In this document: positions 57,883 through 64,000 of the stretch, piece by piece
Layout: every line of letters begins with the position of its first letter
Numbering within the stretch: position 1 is the stretch's first letter
Source of the DNA: Lysobacterales bacterium
GTDB lineage: Bacteria; Pseudomonadota; Gammaproteobacteria; Xanthomonadales; Marinicellaceae
Reading direction: 5' to 3'
Length of the DNA stretch: 64,000 bases
Assembly (NCBI GenBank): GCA_020442635.1
Contig: JAGRJR010000006.1
Span: 1-64,000, forward strand
Program-made: the position numbers and the translations under genes
The notes under the pieces: model-generated
What the model was told of the DNA's origin: nothing
Databases searched by the model: none
Seen by the model: the letters and a program-made list of their open reading frames with translations, nothing else

Positions 57883-58656
57883 TTAACAAGGGCTAATTGA
57901 GCCAATGCTCGAAAACGTATGTCCGATAAAATTAAACACTTCTGTAGTTACCCTGCCCTTATTAAATGCAATGTCCATCAGGAGTCCAAATATAAGGCCG
58001 AGATAAACCAAATAAGTCCAACCCATATAATCATTATAAACAATCGTATAAAACCAATCTTGTCCAAAAAGATACAGCACTATACTAATTATGGTTGCCA
58101 ATAACAACAAAACACCAGGCACGTATAAATGTTTAATCGATTGGGATTTAAGCAAAGAAGTTAACAATAAAAAAGTAAACATCAAAGCGTTACTGAAAGT
58201 AAATATTCTGAGATCAGCTTTTAAGTTATCGGTAATCTCCAGGTATTGACTTTTGACTAACTGGTTCAGGTGATGTTGACCCAATTTGAGGTTACTGATT
58301 CTATTCTGATAGCTGTCTCTGATGTCTTTGCCTAATTGCTTTTTCTTTTCGCAATCATAGCCGCACAAAGAGACCAATATGCTGGCAATCTTTTCAGGTA
58401 GTTGATTGTCCAGGTCTTTTTTCAATTGGCTTTCCTGAAAACCTAATTCATCCGCCAATTTTTTAGCTGTTTGTGCCAATGAAGAATCAATCACAGGGCT
58501 TGCTATTTCTTTAACTTCCTTGGTCACTTTATTTTGAATAAATCCTTTAGCCGATTGTTCGACCCATTCTGGAACACCGAAAGTTAAAGCAAAAACACCA
58601 CTAAATAACAAAAGCCCCAACAAGCCAACAATTCTTAATGATAACGACATCAACAT
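57883..58656 (-). CDS. hypothetical membrane protein with extended N-terminal ectodomain
   Basis: A ~257-aa protein with one N-terminal membrane helix (IVGLLGLLLFSGVFALTF), a ~130-residue charged, helical, probably extracytoplasmic segment holding two Cys (LCGYDCEKK), and three membrane helices near the C-terminus (ALMFTFLLLTSLL, VPGVLLLLATIISIVLYLF, YLVYLGLIFGLLMDIAF). Start chosen at the ATG 58656 behind GGAGG, with 58650 equally good; the frame opens earlier at a TTG. No family recognised. Confidence 0.7.
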   Translation of the reverse strand: MLMSLSLRIVGLLGLLLFSGVFALTFGVPEWVEQSAKGFIQNKVTKEVKEIASPVIDSSLAQTAKKLADELGFQESQLKKDLDNQLPEKIASILVSLCGYDCEKKKQLGKDIRDSYQNRISNLKLGQHHLNQLVKSQYLEITDNLKADLRIFTFSNALMFTFLLLTSLLKSQSIKHLYVPGVLLLLATIISIVLYLFGQDWFYTIVYNDYMGWTYLVYLGLIFGLLMDIAFNKGRVTTEVFNFIGHTFSSIGSISPC

Positions 58657-58815
58657 AACCCTCCAATTCATCCTATTAATCATATTGCTCAATGAGTTTC
58701 GGCTTAGCAAAACTGTTTCTTTTCAACATGAACGGCCGAGAATGACGGATGTTAATCAGTATTCAAGAAACTGAGAATTTGGTCTGAATATGATTGCTTG
58801 TAGATTCAGTCTTGG

Positions 58816-59838
58816 TTAATTTGCGCAAACAGGGACTTCAAAATTATGATGAAAAAGATAATCACCTGACTTGTGGTTAAAGAACTCAAGGGCATTTTGG
58901 GTGGCCACACAAGCTTCAGTGCTGTCAAACTGCTGATAATCAAAACCATGATCCATATCATCAAACCCAAAGGCTTGAAAATCCAAAAGACTGACACCCA
59001 AACCATGGGCTTCAGTCTGTCGTTCGATACAGGTTGAAAATGGCGTGGTGTTATCAAGTAAGCCGGTTTGAACCAACAAGGGTGCATAATTGACATATAT
59101 GCCATCAAAATAGCCCAAAAAGCCACAGCTGGGATAGAACGCCACACCACCTTTGAGAGCGACTGATTGCATTTGTAGCCAACCAGAGGACGTGTTGTTA
59201 TCAATACCGATAAACCAATTGCTCATACTCACCAAAGCGGCATTATCAGTAGCTGCAAGAGAGCTGAGTACTGCCCCGCCACCGTCGGAAAAACCCAAAA
59301 CGTAAATATGATCAACATCTACATCTTGTCGATTTTGCAAATAACGCAGACTGGCATATAAATCCCATGGCCTACCCTGATAGGAACTGACATTCAAAGG
59401 TCGATCGATAGGGTCAATGTTGGCCACGCCATGATGATCGTATCCTCTTGGCGTATGGCTGTCTGGAGCAATCACCAAAAACTTTTGTGGGAGTCCAAAT
59501 CGATTACTTTGCGATAATTGCTTACCCCAGTATCTGAATTTACCAGCAATACCCCAACAGCTCCTGTCGTCATCCTCACACAACGGATCAGTTTTGTAAT
59601 AAAGTCCTCCGGATCCATGCATCATGATGATAGCTGGGAAAGGGCCATCACCATCAGGTTGCCAAATCATGGCCTCCAAATCCAAGTCAAGCTCGTCGAA
59701 AGGGCTTGGAAAGTCATCTATGGTTATAACACTTGTTGGATTGGCTTTTTCATCAGCTGGTGGGTTGGTTGCCCATGCTGAAACTACCAGTACAGAGGCA
59801 ACAGACCAAACCAGTATACTTATAAATATTTTGCTCAT
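58816..59838 (-). CDS. secreted alpha/beta hydrolase (dienelactone-hydrolase-like) with C-terminal NFE motif
   Basis: A 340-aa exported hydrolase (signal MSKIFISILVWSVASVLVVSAWA). The oxyanion block IIMMHGSGG, nucleophile elbow GFSDGGGAV (Ser about residue 184) and catalytic His in DDMDHGFDY place it with dienelactone-hydrolase-like esterases/peptidases. The last residues LFHHNFEVPVCAN resemble the GFE motif of other exported proteins here. It lies 4 nt after the beta-helix protein gene, so they are co-transcribed. Substrate unknown. Confidence 0.82.
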   Translation of the reverse strand: MSKIFISILVWSVASVLVVSAWATNPPADEKANPTSVITIDDFPSPFDELDLDLEAMIWQPDGDGPFPAIIMMHGSGGLYYKTDPLCEDDDRSCWGIAGKFRYWGKQLSQSNRFGLPQKFLVIAPDSHTPRGYDHHGVANIDPIDRPLNVSSYQGRPWDLYASLRYLQNRQDVDVDHIYVLGFSDGGGAVLSSLAATDNAALVSMSNWFIGIDNNTSSGWLQMQSVALKGGVAFYPSCGFLGYFDGIYVNYAPLLVQTGLLDNTTPFSTCIERQTEAHGLGVSLLDFQAFGFDDMDHGFDYQQFDSTEACVATQNALEFFNHKSGDYLFHHNFEVPVCAN

Positions 59839-59841
59839 GTG

Positions 59842-61572
59842 TCAGTCTTCCAGACTACTTTTAAATATGACATCGCCATCAAAAGATTCAAAGGCACCCA
59901 TGTCATAACCACCGCCACTTGCCATTACATTGGGGTCATCCCAGCCTGTATTGGCTCCCAGATAGTCTTTATCATAGGATGATAATTCAAAACATTCATC
60001 CACCGCTAATGATTGTAATCCATCAATTCTGAAGTCTCTAGATTGGCGGTTTATAAACTGTGGGTTTTGCACGATGACATCATTACCATAAAGACCACTG
60101 TCTTCATGAAACATGATGCAAAAAGCAAAAAAATCATTAGCTTGTTGTTGACTGATGTCTGCCACCAAACCACTGGATGGGTCATGAATAATGCTGTTGT
60201 AAATATTGATAGAAAAAGGCGTTATATCAGTAACAAATACGGCGGTTTCAGCAAAGTTATCAGCAATGGTAGATTGTTTGATATTCAACCAGGCATTGTT
60301 ATGAGCGTGAATGACCCCTTCATCAAAAAAACCATTACCACCATTGTTTCCATTGTGACTGACTATACTGTAATCCATACGGAATTTGGCTTCATCATCA
60401 ACATAAATTGTAGTGCCAAAGTCTGCGCGATTGAATTCCATGGCTGATCTGAGTAATTCAACTTCGCTGTCAATACCAGTTACGAAAATTCCACCTCCTT
60501 GCTGGTTGGCGTGGTTTTCCTTGATATAAGCACAACGCTTATTGTCGACACAGTCCTGAGCTGTGCTTAACCAGTTAAAGTAACCCGCAGCTTCAACGTA
60601 TGCACCACCACCTTTATGCGCAGAATTTAATGCCAAATAGCTGTTAGTGGCTTGAAAAACACTGTCAACACCGGTCACGAAAACACCTCCTCCATTGCCC
60701 GAACCGTTGTTGTCAGAGTCAGCAATGTTATCTGAAACATTGACTGTATGGCCAGCTGGTGGCGTTAAATACATTTTGGCGCCACCGCCAATCATGACAC
60801 CGCCACCGTTGATTTTGGCTTGATTTCCGGCAATTCCACGAAAATCGAGAAAGCCATGTTCCAACCGACCGGCTTGAAACACCATTTGACAACCATTAGT
60901 CAAATAAACACCACCTCCGCTGAGGTTGGTGCTGTTGTTAGAAATGCCCGCATTAACCACATGAGTTGGTGTATAAATAGAAGCGGAGTCGTCACAATAC
61001 AAACCACCGCCTGCGAGATTACCTGTGTTATTAATGATAAACAACCCTTCGCCTAACTGTACTTCAACGCCAGGAGATTGTCTTACTGCTATACCGCCTC
61101 CAGAGTTGGCCCAATTTTCCATAATCAAGCTGTTTTTGATAAAAACATCATCTGCTGATTTACGTATTTCAACGCCCCCAGCTTGGTTGACATGTCGGCC
61201 TTCAGTGAATTTAAATCCGATAATTTCAACATTTTTCGTACCCGTTAAAGTCAAGACTGTACCATCGCCGATACCATCATCATCCAAATCGCCGGATACA
61301 GTGGTTTTTTGATTGCTTAATGTTAAGTTTTCTGCAGCCTCACAATCACTAAAACCTCCGATTAAGACAACTAATTTAGAGTCAATTTCCAAATTCTCTC
61401 TAAAGGTTTTTTGTGTAGTTACAACCACATAATCACCATCAGCCGCATCAAGGGCTTGTTGAATGTTGTTGTAATCACAGTTTTGATCGGTGCCTACCGA
61501 TAACACATCAATATTGCCAGCTTGAATTGATAACACGGGTATAAAAATCAGTGATAATATTATTTTTTTCAT
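59842..61572 (-). CDS. secreted parallel beta-helix protein (polymorphic-OMP-like) with C-terminal motif
   Basis: A 576-aa protein from the ATG at 61572, 7 nt after a GGAGA Shine-Dalgarno, with a signal peptide (MKKIILSLIFIPVLSIQA). It opens with a pectate-lyase-like first coil (CDYNNIQQALDAADGDYVVV) and continues with many coils containing GGG-(I/V/L) turns: GGGIAV, GGGLYCDD, GGGVYLTNG, GGGVMIGGG, GGGVFVTG, GGGAYVEA. This is the right-handed beta-helix of polymorphic outer-membrane proteins. The C-terminus VIFKSSLED fits the GFE-like motif. No catalytic site is identifiable. It precedes the hydrolase gene by 4 nt. Confidence 0.83.
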   Translation of the reverse strand: MKKIILSLIFIPVLSIQAGNIDVLSVGTDQNCDYNNIQQALDAADGDYVVVTTQKTFRENLEIDSKLVVLIGGFSDCEAAENLTLSNQKTTVSGDLDDDGIGDGTVLTLTGTKNVEIIGFKFTEGRHVNQAGGVEIRKSADDVFIKNSLIMENWANSGGGIAVRQSPGVEVQLGEGLFIINNTGNLAGGGLYCDDSASIYTPTHVVNAGISNNSTNLSGGGVYLTNGCQMVFQAGRLEHGFLDFRGIAGNQAKINGGGVMIGGGAKMYLTPPAGHTVNVSDNIADSDNNGSGNGGGVFVTGVDSVFQATNSYLALNSAHKGGGAYVEAAGYFNWLSTAQDCVDNKRCAYIKENHANQQGGGIFVTGIDSEVELLRSAMEFNRADFGTTIYVDDEAKFRMDYSIVSHNGNNGGNGFFDEGVIHAHNNAWLNIKQSTIADNFAETAVFVTDITPFSINIYNSIIHDPSSGLVADISQQQANDFFAFCIMFHEDSGLYGNDVIVQNPQFINRQSRDFRIDGLQSLAVDECFELSSYDKDYLGANTGWDDPNVMASGGGYDMGAFESFDGDVIFKSSLED

Positions 61573-61636
61573 TTTCATTCTCCAGATAAGCGTTGTTTGA
61601 AATCAACAATTGCTTATATATTCGGGAAAATCCCAT

Positions 61637-61660
61637 AAAAAAAAAAAAAAAATAAAAAAA
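61637..61660. repeat. A16-T-A7 homopolymer tract
   Basis: Sixteen consecutive A (61637-61652), a T, then seven A, between the kinase stop codon and the beta-helix gene on the minus strand. On the coding strand it is T7-A-T16, upstream of the beta-helix start. Confidence 0.85.
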
Positions 61661-64000
61661 TTAAAGGAGCGCGTTTATAAATTGATTTAAGAGGTCAATT
61701 CTTTTAGATGTTGGTTGCTTGAAATCATGACTGATGGAGGTGAACGATTCAACAGTTTCTAAGGGCAAAAGTTCAGGATGTTGCAAACAGGTTTCTATTA
61801 TTTTGAGCTTTAGGGCCAAATAGGAACTAATTATCCAATTTTGCTCAGGGGAACAACCAGTTAAGATGACCTCATGATCATCTTTTAAATGCGCCAACTC
61901 TAACTCCAGCCAAAATGTTAAAAAAGCAGAGTGGGAGTCTGTCTGTAATTGATCAGTCAGCCAGCTGATCCTGTCTGTTATTGGGCGGTCAAATATTTGT
62001 TGATAGTAATCCCTAATGATTGCTTCTGGTACTGATTGGATGGAAGAGGTTTCCATCAGCCAGCTTTTTTGAAATAGGTACCATTGATATTCTGAACCAT
62101 TACTGGCTATCTCATGAGGGTGGTTGTCTGCTGACTTAATCAAATGTTTGGCGTAGTCCTGGTAGGGTGATGACATCAGCACCCATAAAGCCATGTTATA
62201 AATGTCATACATATCATGATGGTCATGACCCATTGTTGCCGAAACCAGTGGATAAGCTTTGATCAGGTTTTCAAAAACTAAATCAATTCTGAACTGATAC
62301 AGACCAAAACGGGCATATTTAATGTAAGCCTGTGATAAATACTTGCTTTGATTATGTTTCTTCAATATTTTAATGGCTTCTTGGATATAGGACTCAGATT
62401 CTTCCAAGCGGCCACTGACTTTTAACAAGGTGGCGTATGGTAAATAATTAATTGCCAGATGTGGGTGGTTCTCATCAACACTTTTAACAACAGCAAACGA
62501 TTCGTTGAAATATTTCTCAGATTCAAGCAAGTCGCCGGAACGTCCCTTGAGAATCGCCAAATTGACAAAAATTGAAGACAACTCAATCCGTTTTTCACGC
62601 AAAGGTTTCAACAGATCAATGGCTTTGAGGTATTGTTGTTCGGCCATTTTAATATCACCCAGATTACGGTTAGTGACTGCCATTGAATTGTACATAGATG
62701 CTTGCAAAGGGTGATCTATTTCTGGGTGTAATAGCATCCAAGTAGTGGCTTGTTCACCATAGCTTTTAGCCAATTCATTCAGTGATTGGTATTGGGTGAC
62801 CTTACTCAACAAATAATAGACATTTAAACGATGCCGAGGGTTGATATTCGGCAGCTTTTCAAGTTTCGACAGAATGGCTTCACCAACCCTCTGGGCTGCT
62901 GCATGTTGACCATTGGTTTCCTGTAAATGAGCCAAGGTTAATTCAATGTCAATAAATTCAGTGTCATCTTCCGATTTGAATTGAGTCAGTGCTTCGAAGC
63001 TTTTTTCATAGCTGCTTTGGGCTTGTTCGTACAGTCCTTTGTTATTATAGAGCTTACCTAATTTACGATAAAAAAAGTGGGCAAGCTCGGGGTCAGTGCT
63101 CAACAAGGCAGCTTGATTATTGGCCAGTTCATTAAGGTTTTTAACCAGAACATCACCATTAACCACTTGTTCATTGGTAGCTGGATCCGCTTGATCTATC
63201 ATGGCTTCGAGCAGTGCAAAACTGCGATCTCGCTGGGTGGTGGCTTTGGTTTTTTGTCCTTCAATGTTATAAATGGCGACTGACACCAATAACAACACCA
63301 ATAAACCCACAACGCCAAGTGTGCTGATGGCTTTATTGCGCCGGTAAAAACCCTTGATGCGATAAAACATTGAATCAGATGAAGCATTGATGGGCTTGTG
63401 GTTGAGCCAATTGTCTAAATCAGCAGCAAAGTCATTCATGCTTTGATAGCGCAAAGCAGGGTCAATGTGCATGGCTGTTTTGATGATATTTTTCAGTTTT
63501 TGATGCAACTCTGAATTTTTCAACACTTGATTGATGTGTTTGACATCATTGTGCGGGTGATAACTTTTTAAATTGGTTTTTGGCAGGGGTTTTTGTTTGG
63601 TTAACAACTGCAACAATAAAGCGCCTAGAGTAAATACATCTGACCGGTTGTCAACAGCTGTACCCAATAATTGTTCTGGTGCTGCCATATCCGGGGTAAA
63701 TACCTGGGTAACAGTTTGTCCGCCAAGTACTTCAAGTCGACCTATACCAAAATCAATGACTTTGGCTTTGCCATCTTTGGTCATTAGGATATTGGCTGGC
63801 TTAATGTCTCGGTGGATCACTTGCTGGTCATGCGCATATTGGAATACCTGGCATAACTCTTTGACTAAATCCACCACTTGCGACTGACTGAAATTTTGAT
63901 GCGAACAGTAATCAGTGATGTTCTCAGCGTCTTCTAAAAACTCCATCACCATATAATGGGTGCCGTCAGTAGTTACCCCACTGTGATGAAATGCCACAAT
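61661..64000 (-). CDS. serine/threonine protein kinase with transmembrane helix and TPR domain (5' end outside window)
   Basis: A Hanks-type kinase cut by the window edge: the frame runs open through position 64000 (the GTG at 63997 is an internal Val), so the N-lobe with the glycine loop and Lys is missing. What remains has HRDIKPANILMT (catalytic loop), VIDFGIGRL (DFG), APEQLLG and SDVFTLGALL, then a juxtamembrane stretch, one membrane helix (about 63276-63336: TLGVVGLLVLLLVSVAIY), and a long C-terminal TPR array, e.g. KLGKLYNNKGLYEQAQSSYEKSF and MAEQQYLKAIDLL. This architecture is common in Xanthomonadales-related bacteria, often near an ECF sigma factor, which may lie beyond the edge. Confidence 0.92.
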   Translation of the reverse strand: MVAFHHSGVTTDGTHYMVMEFLEDAENITDYCSHQNFSQSQVVDLVKELCQVFQYAHDQQVIHRDIKPANILMTKDGKAKVIDFGIGRLEVLGGQTVTQVFTPDMAAPEQLLGTAVDNRSDVFTLGALLLQLLTKQKPLPKTNLKSYHPHNDVKHINQVLKNSELHQKLKNIIKTAMHIDPALRYQSMNDFAADLDNWLNHKPINASSDSMFYRIKGFYRRNKAISTLGVVGLLVLLLVSVAIYNIEGQKTKATTQRDRSFALLEAMIDQADPATNEQVVNGDVLVKNLNELANNQAALLSTDPELAHFFYRKLGKLYNNKGLYEQAQSSYEKSFEALTQFKSEDDTEFIDIELTLAHLQETNGQHAAAQRVGEAILSKLEKLPNINPRHRLNVYYLLSKVTQYQSLNELAKSYGEQATTWMLLHPEIDHPLQASMYNSMAVTNRNLGDIKMAEQQYLKAIDLLKPLREKRIELSSIFVNLAILKGRSGDLLESEKYFNESFAVVKSVDENHPHLAINYLPYATLLKVSGRLEESESYIQEAIKILKKHNQSKYLSQAYIKYARFGLYQFRIDLVFENLIKAYPLVSATMGHDHHDMYDIYNMALWVLMSSPYQDYAKHLIKSADNHPHEIASNGSEYQWYLFQKSWLMETSSIQSVPEAIIRDYYQQIFDRPITDRISWLTDQLQTDSHSAFLTFWLELELAHLKDDHEVILTGCSPEQNWIISSYLALKLKIIETCLQHPELLPLETVESFTSISHDFKQPTSKRIDLLNQFINALL

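Overview
The window reads as chromosomal DNA of a moderately AT-rich gammaproteobacterium. Several clues point toward the Xanthomonadales/Marinicella side of the class: a short (187-aa) adenylate kinase, a PPi-dependent phosphofructokinase, Prc, RpoH, a CadC-like winged-helix/TPR regulator, a SusC-unlike TonB receptor with an RIRRD-type plug start, and secreted proteins ending in a [IVL]F-x-x-[GNS]-[FL]-E motif. This placement is inference; no rRNA or tRNA gene was seen to confirm it. Gene density is high, and most genes sit in short operons closed by clear intrinsic terminators.

Layout. 0-5.5 kb: adk (minus), then a plus-strand operon of PPi-phosphofructokinase, nucleotide-sugar dehydrogenase, nucleotide-sugar epimerase and DNA polymerase IV. 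5.5-9.4 kb: a secreted protein with its own promoter, rpoH and sppA. 9.5-16 kb: a large Asp-box (BNR) secreted protein, an LpxL-like acyltransferase, a membrane-anchored winged-helix/TPR regulator and a serine hydrolase. 16-18.5 kb: two orphan small genes, one flanked by two copies of a ~100-bp palindromic element, then rhomboid protease and a DksA-like protein. 18.5-24 kb: a secreted protein, tatD, pepQ, and a surface protein with three repeated domains split into two ORFs at a homopolymeric C7 tract. 24-32 kb: prc, fkpA, priA, a DnaA-box cluster, folE2 and a MidA/NDUFAF7-type methyltransferase.

32-39.8 kb: a tight seven-gene plus-strand operon: phosphopantetheinyl transferase, phospholipase-D lipoprotein, an unknown membrane protein with an LSm-like tail, BtuC/BtuD-like ABC transporter, GspE/PilB-like ATPase and a glutamine amidotransferase. 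39.9-49 kb: two sulfotransferase-family genes around a TonB-dependent receptor, a DUF1287 protein and a 1111-aa surface protein whose stop codon overlaps the start of one sulfotransferase. 49-54.3 kb: dodecin, an M2 (ACE-like) peptidase lipoprotein, a Tyr-rich lipoprotein, an EamA transporter and a DUF4389 protein. 54.3-57.4 kb: a small orphan gene, an SDR lacking the usual YxxxK, a 2-hydroxy/aminomuconate-semialdehyde-type dehydrogenase, and an intergenic region with a consensus promoter, several stem-loops and a terminator that looks like an unrecognised small RNA. 57.4-64 kb: two unknown genes, then a minus-strand group made of a Ser/Thr kinase with TPRs (cut by the window edge), a beta-helix surface protein and an alpha/beta hydrolase.

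No CRISPR array, prophage, insertion sequence with a transposase, rRNA or tRNA was found. The least ordinary items are the C7-split repeat protein, the candidate small RNA at about 57.0-57.2 kb, the DnaA-box cluster upstream of priA, the paired palindromic elements at 16.6 and 17.2 kb, and the recurrent C-terminal GFE-like motif.
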